A stretch of 64,000 nt of DNA from JAJXXT01 sp963764465 (GCA_963764465.1 CAVXSO010000006.1:558001-622000), one strand, 5' to 3'. Positions 52,809 to 61,877 are shown, counted from the first letter of the stretch. The notes: generated by a model from the sequence alone, not told the origin. Translations and numbers: made by a program.

Positions 52809-53723
52809 TCAGGAAATCCCGAGCTCCGCCAGCCGCTTTTCCTGCCGCGCAATCAAAAACCCGACCTCGGCAATATCCGCCGCCGAAAGCACCGGCGCGG
52901 GCTTCCTCATCGCCGCATGCGCGAGCGCGCCTCGTTTCGCCAGCACATGCTTGCGCACCGCGAGCCCGATAACCGGCTGCTGCTCATAGCGCGCCAACGG
53001 CAGGTAGGCATCGAAGATATCCGCCGCGCGCTGCCAGTCGCCCGCCTCGCTCGCCGCCACCACGCCCGCCATCATCTCAGGGTAGGCAAACCCCGTCATC
53101 GCCCCGTCCGCGCCGCGGCGCATCTCCTCGGTCAGGAACAGCCCGCCATTGCCGGTCAGGATCGAAATCCGCCGCCCGGCCAGCGCCCGCACGGCCGCGA
53201 GCTTCGCCAGCCCCGGCCAGTCCTCGTGCTTCAACATGACGAGGTGCTGAAACTCACGTATCGCCTTCGCAATGACCGAAACCGGAATGACCGTCCCCGA
53301 GGCCTGCGGATAATCCTGCAAAACCCACGGAATTCCGGAAAGCACCTCGTCCGCCTGAGCGATGTAGGAAAACACCGCCTCGTCGCCCCGGAGGCCGGCC
53401 GCCGGCGCCACCATCACGCCCGAGGCCCCCGCATCCATCACCGCCTTCGCCAGCTCGCCCATCGCCGCGAACCCCGGCGAGGAAACGCCGACGACAACCG
53501 GCAACCCTTCCGAAGCCACAACGAACGCGCGCGCCAGCGCCAGCGCCTCGCCCGCGGTCAGCTTCGGCGCCTCGCCCATGATGCCCAGGATCGTGAGCCC
53601 CGTCGCCCCCCGCGCCCGGTAGAACTCCACCAGGCGCGGCACGGCCCCGAGGTCGAGCGCCCCGTCCGGGCGAAACGGCGTCGCGGCAATCACAAAGACG
53701 CCGCGCGCCCTCTCATCCAGCAA
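52809..53723 (-). CDS. DapA-family TIM-barrel aldolase
   Basis: A 304-residue member of the dihydrodipicolinate synthase/N-acetylneuraminate lyase family. The GIMGEAPKLTAGEALALARA block replaces the usual GTTGE, and LQDYPQASGT supplies tyrosine, with the lysine in MLKHEDWPG. The altered GTTGE motif (MGEAP) suggests a substrate other than pyruvate plus aspartate semialdehyde. It is a divergent second family member in the window. Confidence 0.83.
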   Translation of the reverse strand: MLDERARGVFVIAATPFRPDGALDLGAVPRLVEFYRARGATGLTILGIMGEAPKLTAGEALALARAFVVASEGLPVVVGVSSPGFAAMGELAKAVMDAGASGVMVAPAAGLRGDEAVFSYIAQADEVLSGIPWVLQDYPQASGTVIPVSVIAKAIREFQHLVMLKHEDWPGLAKLAAVRALAGRRISILTGNGGLFLTEEMRRGADGAMTGFAYPEMMAGVVAASEAGDWQRAADIFDAYLPLARYEQQPVIGLAVRKHVLAKRGALAHAAMRKPAPVLSAADIAEVGFLIARQEKRLAELGIS

Positions 53724-53752
53724 CGCTACGCGTCCGGCAAAGGCATGCCGCC

Positions 53753-53992
53753 TCAGAGGCTCTTATGCGTGCCGTCGCACAGCGGCGCGTTCTTGCCGTG
53801 CTTGCAGCCGCAGAACCACGCATCGCCATCCTTCTCCGCCTTGTATTCCTTCGGCGAAAACCCGCTGCCCTTGTGCGAGCCGTCGCAGAAGGGCTGGTTC
53901 TTGCTCTGCCCGCAGGCGCACCACCAGTAGGATTTCCCGGCCTCCACGGCGGCCTTGTACGGGGCTTTCTGCGCGATATGGGGTTCGGACAT
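53753..53992 (-). CDS. CDGSH iron-sulfur protein, two clusters
   Basis: A 79-residue protein with two CDGSH motifs: CACGQSKNQPFCDGSHKG and CGCKHGKNAPLCDGTHKS. Each C-x-C-x9-C-D-G-x-H binds a [2Fe-2S] cluster. GAGGAGGAG lies 6 nt before ATG 53992, better than the TTG six bases earlier. A perfect 20-bp palindrome lies 18–37 nt upstream. The next gene leftward ends 30 nt from its stop. It probably transfers electrons or clusters; partner unknown. Confidence 0.92.
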   Translation of the reverse strand: MSEPHIAQKAPYKAAVEAGKSYWWCACGQSKNQPFCDGSHKGSGFSPKEYKAEKDGDAWFCGCKHGKNAPLCDGTHKSL

Positions 53993-54009
53993 GGCCAACT
54001 CCTCCTCGA

Positions 54010-54029
54010 TTGTTCGATATCGAACAATA
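54010..54029. promoter_or_regulatory. Perfect 20-bp palindrome upstream of the CDGSH gene
   Basis: ATTGTTCGATATCGAACAAT is identical on both strands. It occupies the 42-bp space between the GNAT stop and the CDGSH start and would overlap a promoter for the CDGSH gene. The size fits a dimeric regulator such as an ArsR-type protein. None is encoded nearby, so the regulator is unknown. Confidence 0.6.
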
Positions 54030-54034
54030 CCCGG

Positions 54035-55030
54035 TCACACCGCCTTGTAAAGCAGGGAGGCGCCATGCGCCACCAGGTCCGGCCCCACCGCGTAGCCGGG
54101 CACGCTGCCCGCCAGCGTCCATCCCAGCGCCAGGTACAGCCGTTCCGCCTCGCCCCCGGTCCGCGCGTCCAGCGTCAGCAGCCGCCGCCCGGCGCGCGCC
54201 GCCTCCGCCTCCGCCGCCGCCATCAGCCGCGTCGCGATCCCAAGCCGGCGCGCCCCGGGTGCCACCAGCAGCTTCTTGATCTCCGCCCGGTGCCGCTCGA
54301 TCGCCGGCGTCTGCAGATCCAGCATGACACAGCCGACGATCCGCCCATCCAGCCACGCAACCCCGATCCGCCGCTGCCCCCGCGCCACCAGCGCCACGCG
54401 CTCGCGCCAGAACGCCAGCGCCACCGCCGCATCCATCGGCGCCGCATACCCCACGCTCGCCCCCGCATCGACGCAGGCCACGAGCAGCGCCGCCAGCCGC
54501 CCCACGGCGCTTTCCGCTTCCATCGCGTCCAGCATCCGCACCTCGATGCCGGCAAGCGGCTTCTGGTAGCGAAACTCCAGCGTGTTGGCGCGGTCGTAAA
54601 CGATGCGTATCGGTCCGCTGCGCAGGAAATCCTGCTTCTCGTAGAAGGCGTGCGCCCGCGCGAACCGCGTGTCGGACCACAGCACCAGCTCCGCGGCCCC
54701 CGCCGCCCGCGCGTGCTCCTCCACAATCCGCACCAGCCGCGCCGCGAGCCCGCCGCCGCGCGCCCCCGGCGCGACATACATGCGCACCAGCTCCCAGCTC
54801 GCACCCTCCAGCGGATGCGTGCCCACCATGCCGACGACCTCGCCGTCCTGCTCGGCGGTCCATGCCGCACCGCCCTCGGCCGCGACATGGCTCGCCCACG
54901 CCCGCAGATCCGGCGCATCCTCGTCGAGGTCGAACACACAGCCCGGGTATGCCAGCCAGGCCTCGCGCACCAGCACGATGAACCCCGCCGCGTCCTCGTC
55001 CCGCGCGGGACGGATCACCACGCTCATCAC
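54035..55030 (-). CDS. Tandem GNAT acetyltransferase
   Basis: A 331-residue protein of two GNAT domains. The first acetyl-CoA pyrophosphate loop is RMYVAPGARGGGLAARLVRI near residue 90. The second is KLLVAPGARRLGIATRLMAA near residue 252. Both carry R/Q-x-x-G-x-G/A loops. Other residues do not identify a substrate. It follows the CDGSH gene's operator region and ends 18 nt from it. The start at 55027 (one Met later) is as likely. Confidence 0.83.
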   Translation of the reverse strand: MMSVVIRPARDEDAAGFIVLVREAWLAYPGCVFDLDEDAPDLRAWASHVAAEGGAAWTAEQDGEVVGMVGTHPLEGASWELVRMYVAPGARGGGLAARLVRIVEEHARAAGAAELVLWSDTRFARAHAFYEKQDFLRSGPIRIVYDRANTLEFRYQKPLAGIEVRMLDAMEAESAVGRLAALLVACVDAGASVGYAAPMDAAVALAFWRERVALVARGQRRIGVAWLDGRIVGCVMLDLQTPAIERHRAEIKKLLVAPGARRLGIATRLMAAAEAEAARAGRRLLTLDARTGGEAERLYLALGWTLAGSVPGYAVGPDLVAHGASLLYKAV

Positions 55031-55034
55031 CGCC

Positions 55035-56237
55035 TCAGGACAAACGCGAAACGAATTCCCCGATCCGCCGGCAGCCCTCCACCAGGCTCGCCTCGTCGGT
55101 CGCGTAGGACAGCCGCAGATACGGGCTCATCCCGAACGCCGCGCCGCCCACCACGCCGACATGCTGCTCCTCGAGCAGCGCCTCCGCGAATTCCTGGTCG
55201 CTCCCGATCGTCCGCCCGCCGGCCGTCCTCCGCCCCAGGAACGCCGCGATGTTCGGGAACACATAGAACGCCCCCTCCGGCCGGTGGCACATCATCCCCG
55301 GGATCGCGTTCAGCGCGTCCACCACGATGTCGCGCCGCCGCCGGTACAGCGCCGCCCGCTCCGCCACCAGCTCCTGCGGCCCATCGAGCGCCGCCGCCGC
55401 AGCCGCCTGCCCCACGGAGGAAACGCCCGCCGTCGCCTGCCCCTGCATGTTCACCATCGCCCGGATCAGGTCGCGCGGCCCCGCCCCGAACCCGATGCGC
55501 CAGCCGGTCATCGCGTAGGTCTTCGAAACGCCCGAGATCGTCAGCACCCTCTCCGCCAGTTCCGGCGCCGCCTTCGCGATGGAGGAAATCGCCTCCTCGC
55601 CATAGGACAGGTGCTCGTACATCTCGTCCGACATCACCCACACATGCGGATGCCGCGCCAGCACGGCCGCGATCGCGCGCAGCTCGTCCGCGGTGCACGC
55701 CGCCCCCGTCGGGTTGTTCGGCAGGTTCAGCGCCAGCCACTTCGTCCGGGGCGTGATCGCCGCCTCGATATCCTCAGGACGCGGCTTGAACCCGTTGTTC
55801 TGAGAGCAATTAACCTTCACCGGCTCGGCCCCCAGCAGCCGCGCCATCAGCGGATACGCGCCCCAGTACGGCGCCGGCACGACGATCTCGTCGCCCTCGT
55901 CCACCGTCGCCATGAACGCGTCGAAGATCACCTGCTTGCCGCCGTTCCCCACCATGATCTGGTCGAGCCCGAACTCCAGCCCGTTCTCCCGCGCGAATTT
56001 CCGCTGCACCGCCTCCTTCAGCCGGCGCGTCCCGTCCTGCGGCGGATACTTCGTCTCCCCGGCCAGCGCCGCCTGGTGCGCCGCCTCGATCGCGTGTGCC
56101 GGCGTCGCGAAATCCGGCTCGCCGATCGTCATCATGATGACGTGGTGCCCGGCCTCGCGCAGCGCCCGGGCACGCACCGTCATCGCGACCGTGGCGGCAA
56201 CCTTGACCCGCCCGAGCCGCTGCGAGAGCGCGGGCAT
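55035..56237 (-). CDS. Aspartate-type aminotransferase, copy 1
   Basis: A 400-residue PLP enzyme. The PLP lysine is in TISGVSKTYAMTGWRIGF, the Asn in LNLPNNPTGAA and Tyr/Asp in VMSDEMYEHLSYG. MIMTIGEPDFATPAHAI-type start matches class I aminotransferases (TIGEPDF). It starts 5 nt from the second copy in the same direction. Substrate is likely aspartate or an aromatic amino acid; specificity is unproven. ATG 56237 is used because the upstream frame is antisense-like. Confidence 0.85.
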   Translation of the reverse strand: MPALSQRLGRVKVAATVAMTVRARALREAGHHVIMMTIGEPDFATPAHAIEAAHQAALAGETKYPPQDGTRRLKEAVQRKFARENGLEFGLDQIMVGNGGKQVIFDAFMATVDEGDEIVVPAPYWGAYPLMARLLGAEPVKVNCSQNNGFKPRPEDIEAAITPRTKWLALNLPNNPTGAACTADELRAIAAVLARHPHVWVMSDEMYEHLSYGEEAISSIAKAAPELAERVLTISGVSKTYAMTGWRIGFGAGPRDLIRAMVNMQGQATAGVSSVGQAAAAAALDGPQELVAERAALYRRRRDIVVDALNAIPGMMCHRPEGAFYVFPNIAAFLGRRTAGGRTIGSDQEFAEALLEEQHVGVVGGAAFGMSPYLRLSYATDEASLVEGCRRIGEFVSRLS

Positions 56238-56241
56238 AAGG

Positions 56242-57459
56242 CTAGCGCAGGCCCTGGCAGAAGCGCTGGATGCGCGTGCACGCCTCGCGCAGGCTGTCCG
56301 TGTCCGTGGCGTAGGAAATGCGGAAATGGCCGGGATACATGAACGCCGCCCCGTGCACCGCCGCCACCCCCTCCGCCTCAAGCAACGCGAGAACAAAATC
56401 CTCATCATTGTTGATTTTCTTGCCGTCCGGCGTCGTTTTCCCGATGCACCCGTGCACGCTCGGGAACACATAGAACGCCCCTTCCGGCTTGTGGCACGCA
56501 ATCCCCGGCGCCTGGTTCAGCATGCCCACCACCAGGTCCCGCCGCTCCCTGTAGACGGCCACCATCTCGTCCACGAACCCCTGCGGCCCCTCCAGCGCGG
56601 CCAGCGCCGCCGCCTGGCTGACGGAGGATGTGTTGGACGTGGACTGGCTCTGCAGCTTGTCCATCGCCTTGATCATCTCCACCGGTGCGCCCGCGAACCC
56701 GATGCGCCAGCCCGTCATCGCATAGGCCTTGGAGCAGCCGTTCATGGTGATGGTGCGGGAACGCAGCTTCGGCTCCACCTCCACGATGGTCGCCGGCCTG
56801 AACCCGTCATAGGCCAGCTTCTCGTAGATATCGTCGGTGAACACCCACACATCCGGGTGCTTCAGCAGCACGTCGCAGATCGGCCGCAGGTCTTCCCTGG
56901 AATACGCCGCCCCGGTCGGGTTGCAGGGGTTGTTGATGAACACCCATTTCGTCTTCGGCGTGATCGCCGCTTCCAGGTCCTCGGCGCGCAGCTTGAACCC
57001 GTTGTTCTGCCCGCACGGCACGAACACCGGCGTGCCGTCGGCGAGTGCGACGATGTCCGGGTAGCTCACCCAGCACGGCGTGGGGATGATTGCCTCGTCG
57101 CCGGCGTTCAGCGTCGCCACCATGGCGTTGAAGATCACCTGCTTGCCGCCGGTCGAGACGATGATCTCCTCCGGCTTGTAGTCGAGGCCGGAATCGCGGC
57201 GGAACTTCTCCGCCACCGCCTTGCGCAGCGCCATCGTCCCGGAAACGTCGGTGTATTTCGTCTCGCCCCTCTGGATCGCCGCGATCGCCGCGTCCTTCAC
57301 GAATTGCGGCGTGTCGAAATCCGGCTCGCCGGCGGAAAGCGAGATGATGTCCCGCCCCGCGGCCTTCAGCGCGCGGGCCTTGGTGGCCATCGCGATGGTC
57401 AGGCTGGGCGAGATGCGGTCGAGGCGTTCGGCGATGATGGAGCGGGATGTGACAGACAT
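56242..57459 (-). CDS. Aspartate-type aminotransferase, copy 2
   Basis: A 405-residue close relative of the next gene (IISLSAGEPDFDTPQFVKD; FINNPCNPTGAAYS; TMNGCSKAYAMTGWRIGFAG). AspC-type class I aminotransferases of Alphaproteobacteria look like this. The two adjacent copies, about half identical by eye, are a tandem duplication now diverged. The C-terminal HGAAFMYPGHFRISYATDTD contains the arginine that holds the substrate carboxylate. The first copy downstream starts 4 nt away. Confidence 0.87.
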   Translation of the reverse strand: MSVTSRSIIAERLDRISPSLTIAMATKARALKAAGRDIISLSAGEPDFDTPQFVKDAAIAAIQRGETKYTDVSGTMALRKAVAEKFRRDSGLDYKPEEIIVSTGGKQVIFNAMVATLNAGDEAIIPTPCWVSYPDIVALADGTPVFVPCGQNNGFKLRAEDLEAAITPKTKWVFINNPCNPTGAAYSREDLRPICDVLLKHPDVWVFTDDIYEKLAYDGFRPATIVEVEPKLRSRTITMNGCSKAYAMTGWRIGFAGAPVEMIKAMDKLQSQSTSNTSSVSQAAALAALEGPQGFVDEMVAVYRERRDLVVGMLNQAPGIACHKPEGAFYVFPSVHGCIGKTTPDGKKINNDEDFVLALLEAEGVAAVHGAAFMYPGHFRISYATDTDSLREACTRIQRFCQGLR

Positions 57460-57542
57460 GGGGCGCGCTATCCGGCAGTTGCGAGGGCGCGCAAACTAGC
57501 CAAGGAATCCCCGAGCGACCACCCCCGCCCGGCCCGAATTTC

Positions 57543-57647
57543 CTACCAGTACCCCGAGGACGTGATCGCCAGCACCAGGGTCAGCGCGGTCGCCAGCGGC
57601 CACCAGTTCCGCTTGCGTCGGAAAATCCTCCTGCGTGGCTCCAGCAT
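57543..57647 (-). CDS. 34-residue single-helix membrane protein
   Basis: A short frame in the gap after the ClpP-like gene gives MLEPRRRIFRRKRNWWPLAT, then ALTLVLAITSSGYW: a strongly basic cytosolic start and one hydrophobic helix. ATG 57647 lies 15 nt after the upstream stop with GGATGATGG before it. Positive-inside charge distribution supports a real membrane peptide. Unknown function. Confidence 0.5.
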   Translation of the reverse strand: MLEPRRRIFRRKRNWWPLATALTLVLAITSSGYW

Positions 57648-57662
57648 CGCGCCATCATCCCG

Positions 57663-58553
57663 TCATGTGGGCAGCAGCCGCACGCCCATCGTCATCAGCT
57701 CCTCGGGCGTCAGCCAGTACATCGCGCCCGGCGGCGTCTCCACCAGGCGCCCGATGATCTCGGACGGCACGCCAAGCTGCGCCAGCACCCGCGCGAAATC
57801 CGTCGTCACCGCCTTGGACCCCTCGGTCTCGTGCCCCGGCGTCGCCTCCGCCGCGCTGTGCACGCCCACATGCGCCGTCGGCGAGACATACTTCGTCTGC
57901 GACGCCGCGAGGATCAGGAAACAGGCGGAGGCGCACATCGCGTTCGCCGGCACCACCACCGGCAGCCGGTCCTTGGCGACGATCTGGCCCATCTGCATCG
58001 CCGTCTGCAGCGCGCCCCCCGGCGAGTTCAGCACGAAGTAGAGCTGCGCCTTCGGGTGCGCCCGCGTCGCGTCCGCCACCACGCCGTCGAGCTTCTGCTT
58101 GCAACCGAGCGTGATCATCCCGGTGACCGTGATCGCCACCGTCTGCCCGCCATCGGCGGAGGCTGCCTCGATCGAGGTGCCGCACGGCTTCTCCGCCGCC
58201 ACCGCCTTCCCCGCGAGCGGGGAGAGCGGCGTCGGCCGGCCCGCCTGCGCGGTCGGCGTGGGCGCGGCCGCGGCGTGCGACGGCGCGGGGCGCGAGGCCG
58301 CCGGCGTTGCCATCGCGCGCGGCGCCGGCGCGCTCGCCAGCCGCATGGAGGCCGCCTCGTCCATGCATTTCTGCGCCTCGGCGTAGGAAGCATGGTCGGT
58401 GACATAGGCGATGCAACGGTTCTCGAATCCGCCGGCGCTCTCTCCCGGCTGCGGCACGAACGCCTCGCTCGCCATCGGCGAGGGCGGCGGGCTCGCGCAG
58501 GCGGACAGGCCCACCAGCGCGGCCACGATGCCAAGGCGCAATAACTGCTTCAT
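57663..58553 (-). CDS. ClpP/SppA-fold lipoprotein
   Basis: A 296-residue exported protein. ATG 58553 gives MKQLLRLGIVAALVGLSACA, a lipoprotein signal with lipobox SAC. Residues 40–150 are an alanine/proline-rich spacer; from about 170 the crotonase/ClpP fold begins. LYFVLNSPGGALQTAMQMGQ and AMCASACFLILAAS carry the oxyanion glycine pair and the nucleophile serine region; HVGVHSAAEA may hold histidine. Probably a periplasmic serine protease. It is 65 nt downstream of the tad genes on the same strand. Confidence 0.75.
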   Translation of the reverse strand: MKQLLRLGIVAALVGLSACASPPPSPMASEAFVPQPGESAGGFENRCIAYVTDHASYAEAQKCMDEAASMRLASAPAPRAMATPAASRPAPSHAAAAPTPTAQAGRPTPLSPLAGKAVAAEKPCGTSIEAASADGGQTVAITVTGMITLGCKQKLDGVVADATRAHPKAQLYFVLNSPGGALQTAMQMGQIVAKDRLPVVVPANAMCASACFLILAASQTKYVSPTAHVGVHSAAEATPGHETEGSKAVTTDFARVLAQLGVPSEIIGRLVETPPGAMYWLTPEELMTMGVRLLPT

Positions 58554-58618
58554 GCTTCCGTCCTGCGTCCCGAGTCCTGACGTTCGTTCCGGAGCACCGC
58601 CCGCGGCGGCGCCAGGGT

Positions 58619-59863
58619 TCAGCCGTCGCCACCCACCGTCTGCACGCTGCCCGGCGCCGGCGGCTGCACCGGCTTCTTCGGGTGCCAATGCGTCGGCTTC
58701 TTCGGATGCCAGTGGGAGACCACGTGCGGCTTGCCCTGCTCGGCCACGTGCCAGGCATGCGGCGCCACGTGATGCACCGGCGGCCGGCGCACCTCCACGC
58801 GGCGAGCCTCCGGACGCGCCTTGTATTCCTCCACGCGCCGCTCCTCGACCGAGACCTCCTTGCGCGGCGCCTCGGCGGGCCTCGCCTCGCGTTCCGCCTC
58901 GCTCGGCGGCGCGGCGCGGTGCTCGGCCTCCGGCGCCAGCGCCACGGGTAGCGCCTCGCGCCCGCGCAGCGCCGCCGGCGGGTCCGGCGGCACCGGCAGG
59001 TTCGTGGGCGCCAGCGCCACCGCCGTCGCCGGGATACGCGCCGGCGACATCGCGCTCGTCGCGACCGGGATCGAGGCGGAGGGCGAGACCGCCAGCGGCG
59101 GCGGCACGTTGTCCGCGGCCCTGCCGCCCACCGCCTGCGCGATCCGCGCCACGTCGGTGTCCGTCAGCCGGTCGCCGATCAGCGCGCGCGACTGCGCCTT
59201 GTTGCCGTCGAGCGCATAGAGCAGGCCGAGGTTATCCCGCGCCCGGCCCGGTGAATTCTCGGCGTCCGCCACCGGCGCCAGCAGCCTCGTCGCCTCGTGC
59301 ACATGCCCCTGCAGCATCAGCGACATCGCGAGGTCGTTGGTGATCACCGGGTCGTCCGCGCGCACCTGCAGCGCCTGCCGGTACAGCGGCTGCGCCAGGT
59401 CGTGCCGCCCGATCAGGTCGAGCGCCACCGCCTTGTCCACCTTGGCGTTCACGTCGCCCGGGTTGCTGACGAGCAGCCGGTCGTAGATCGCGAGCGCCTG
59501 CTTCGTGTCCCCCGCCTCGATGGCGAGATGCGCCGCGGCGCGCAGCAGCTCAGGGTTGTCCGGCCGCGACTTCAGGTCCTGCTCGATCAGCCCGCGGCCG
59601 AGGTCGATCTGCCCCAGCTTCGCTATCGTCGTCGCCACATGCGCCTGCAGCGCGGTGTTCGATGGATCGGCCGCCGCCGCCTCGCCATACATCCGCACGG
59701 CCAGGTCCTTGTTGCCGCTCGCCGCCGCCGCCTCGGCGACGTGCAGCCGGCTGTCCGTCGTCAGCTGCGGCCCGCCGCCCCCGCCCGCGGCGCAGGCAGA
59801 GACCGCGGCGCAGGCGACGACGATCGCCAGCGTGCGGAGTTGGAGGAAGGAAAGCCTGCACAT
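58619..59863 (-). CDS. tadD: TadD-like tetratricopeptide lipoprotein
   Basis: A 414-residue protein with signal peptide ending near LAIVVACAAVSACAAGGGG (lipobox SAC). Residues about 35–230 contain four TPR pairs (AVRMYGEAAAADPSNTALQA, LAIYDRLLVSNPGDVNAKVD, DLAQPLYRQALQVRADDPVI). TadD is an outer-membrane assembly lipoprotein in the tad pilus system. The rest is a low-complexity spacer with a histidine-rich end that repeats WHPKKPTHWHPKKP. Start taken at 59863; ATG 59875 is an alternative. Confidence 0.8.
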   Translation of the reverse strand: MCRLSFLQLRTLAIVVACAAVSACAAGGGGGPQLTTDSRLHVAEAAAASGNKDLAVRMYGEAAAADPSNTALQAHVATTIAKLGQIDLGRGLIEQDLKSRPDNPELLRAAAHLAIEAGDTKQALAIYDRLLVSNPGDVNAKVDKAVALDLIGRHDLAQPLYRQALQVRADDPVITNDLAMSLMLQGHVHEATRLLAPVADAENSPGRARDNLGLLYALDGNKAQSRALIGDRLTDTDVARIAQAVGGRAADNVPPPLAVSPSASIPVATSAMSPARIPATAVALAPTNLPVPPDPPAALRGREALPVALAPEAEHRAAPPSEAEREARPAEAPRKEVSVEERRVEEYKARPEARRVEVRRPPVHHVAPHAWHVAEQGKPHVVSHWHPKKPTHWHPKKPVQPPAPGSVQTVGGDG

Positions 59864-59888
59864 GGCACGATCCATTCCGGTGTTGGGG

Positions 59889-60914
59889 TCAGTGGTGGAA
59901 GCTGGGCGTGATCGCACGCCCGGTCTGTTGCTGCTGCTGCTGCATCTGCGCGTGCTGCTCGGCGGCACTGCTCTTGGCGCCGTGCAGCGTATCCATCAGG
60001 CGCAGCATCGGGGAGCCGAGCAGCGCGATGAACAGCGATGGCAGGATGAAGAACACCAGCGGGAAGATCAGCATCGTCGGCAGCTTCACCGCCTTCGCCT
60101 CGAGCTTGGTCATCTGCTCGCGCCTGAGCTCGTTCGAGACCGCGCGCAGCGCCTGGCCGAGCGGCGTGCCGTAGCGCATGCTCTGGCTGATGATCGTCGC
60201 CATGCGCCGGATCCCGTCCACGCCGGAACGGTCGCCGAAATTGTCGAAGGCCTGCTTGCGGTCGGACAGCACGCGCAGGTCGTTCACCAGCAGCGACAGC
60301 GCGGCCGACATCGCCACGTTGGAGTGGCGCATCTGCTTCGCCACTTCCTCGAGCCCCGCCTCCAGCCCCATGCCCGCCTCGGCGCAGACCACCAGCAGGT
60401 CGAGCGCATCGACCACGCCGCGCTGCAGCGCCTTCACGTAGGGCTTGCGCAGCATCTTGAGGCCCCACTCGGGAACGACCATCCCCGCCCCCATGGCGAT
60501 CGCGGCGAAGACCATGATCTGCAGCCCCGCCATATGGTCGATCAGCCCCCAGATCACCACCGCGATCGGCGACAGCACCATGGCCAGCACCTTCACCGCG
60601 ATCACCACCGGCAGCAGCCGCTTGGGGTTGAGCCCGCTCGCCTCCAGCACCGCCTCCAGCACCTTCAGGTCGCGCTCGGAATAGAACTTGGTACGGCTGC
60701 GGATCATCTGGCCGAGGCCCTGCAGGATCCGCGTCGCCAGGTCGCCGCTGCGCGGCCCCTCCGCACCACCCGCCGGCGCGCCCATGGAAAGCCGCATGAT
60801 ACGGCTCTCCAGGTCGCCGACGCGCGCCTCGCGCAGCAGGATCACCGTCGCCATCGTCACCAGCAGCGAAATGATCGCCGCAATCGCCACGAACATGAGG
60901 ACCCGGTCGTTCAT
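59889..60914 (-). CDS. tadC: Tad pilus inner-membrane protein TadC
   Basis: A 341-residue type II secretion F-domain protein with helices at residues 5–25 and in the C-terminal third. GMGLEAGLEEVAKQMRHSNV and YGTPLGQALRAVSNELRREQ are the F-domain blocks; FPLVFFILPSLFIALLG is a late helix. It pairs with TadB to form the inner-membrane platform of the Tad/Flp pilus. It starts 4 nt from the tadB stop. Confidence 0.88.
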   Translation of the reverse strand: MNDRVLMFVAIAAIISLLVTMATVILLREARVGDLESRIMRLSMGAPAGGAEGPRSGDLATRILQGLGQMIRSRTKFYSERDLKVLEAVLEASGLNPKRLLPVVIAVKVLAMVLSPIAVVIWGLIDHMAGLQIMVFAAIAMGAGMVVPEWGLKMLRKPYVKALQRGVVDALDLLVVCAEAGMGLEAGLEEVAKQMRHSNVAMSAALSLLVNDLRVLSDRKQAFDNFGDRSGVDGIRRMATIISQSMRYGTPLGQALRAVSNELRREQMTKLEAKAVKLPTMLIFPLVFFILPSLFIALLGSPMLRLMDTLHGAKSSAAEQHAQMQQQQQQTGRAITPSFHH

Positions 60915-60918
60915 GGCA

Positions 60919-61875
60919 CTATTCCGATGTTGCCGTGGTGATCATGTGCTTCATCGTGAACCAGCCGAGCATCATGGCCACGCCACCGATGAAGATGAGA
61001 TGCTGGCCCCGCGGATCGTGCAGCAGCGGCCCGATGAAGCCCGGCTGGATCACCGCCATGATGCCGGCGCCGAAGAACGGCAGCACGCTCAGCACGTAGG
61101 CCGAAAGCTTCGCCTCGGCCGCCATCGCCGCGGCGCGCTCGGCGATCGCGGAACGCTGGCGGATCGTGTCCGCCAGCCGCATGATCACCTCGGAGAGCTT
61201 GCCGCCGCTGCGCCCCTGCACGCCCAGCGTCACCGCGAAGATCGCGTACTCCGCCACGTGCGTGCGGCGGAACAGCCGCATCAGCGCCTCCTCCAGCGGC
61301 ACGCCGAGGGCGATGTCGCGGCTGATGCGCTGGAACTCCTCCTTGGTCGGCGAGCCCATCTCGCGCGCCACACCGGCGAAACCCTCGGCCACCGGCAGGC
61401 CCGCGAGCGTCGCGCTGACGACGAGCTCGATCATGTCCGGCATCTGCTTGCGCAGCCGCCTGCCGTACTTGCGCACCTCGGAGACGAAGACCGAGCGCAT
61501 GAACAGCAGCGCGACCAGGATCCCGACCGGAACGCACACGTAATAGGAGAGATAGAGATGCGCGAAGATCACCGTGGCGGAGGCCATCAGCACGGCGATG
61601 ATCACCACCACCGGCACCGGCATCCGGCGCGCCTCCGGCAGGTTCTCCGGCAGCTGCACCAGCCGGCGCAGCACCGCGGACAGGCTGCCGCTGCGCGCCT
61701 CGACCAGACGCAGCCGGCGCGTCGGCGCCTCGATCGCCACCGCCTGCATCGGCACCGTCACGCCCGAGACCCGGGCCTCGAGCTTGCGCCCCTGCCCGTC
61801 CGTCTTCAGCACGCTCAGCGCGACGAGGGGCACGGCCAGCAGCATGAGAATGGGGAGGATAAGACCGATCGCCAT
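60919..61875 (-). CDS. tadB: Tad pilus inner-membrane protein TadB
   Basis: A 318-residue F-domain protein. ATG 61875 (MAIGLILPILMLLAVPLVAL) opens a membrane helix directly. The motif MPDMIELVVSATLAGLPVAE and FRRTHVAEYAIFAVTLGVQG match TadB. Three other helices are seen. It begins 2 nt after the cpaF stop, so these genes form one operon. Confidence 0.9.
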   Translation of the reverse strand: MAIGLILPILMLLAVPLVALSVLKTDGQGRKLEARVSGVTVPMQAVAIEAPTRRLRLVEARSGSLSAVLRRLVQLPENLPEARRMPVPVVVIIAVLMASATVIFAHLYLSYYVCVPVGILVALLFMRSVFVSEVRKYGRRLRKQMPDMIELVVSATLAGLPVAEGFAGVAREMGSPTKEEFQRISRDIALGVPLEEALMRLFRRTHVAEYAIFAVTLGVQGRSGGKLSEVIMRLADTIRQRSAIAERAAAMAAEAKLSAYVLSVLPFFGAGIMAVIQPGFIGPLLHDPRGQHLIFIGGVAMMLGWFTMKHMITTATSE

Positions 61876-61877
61876 GC

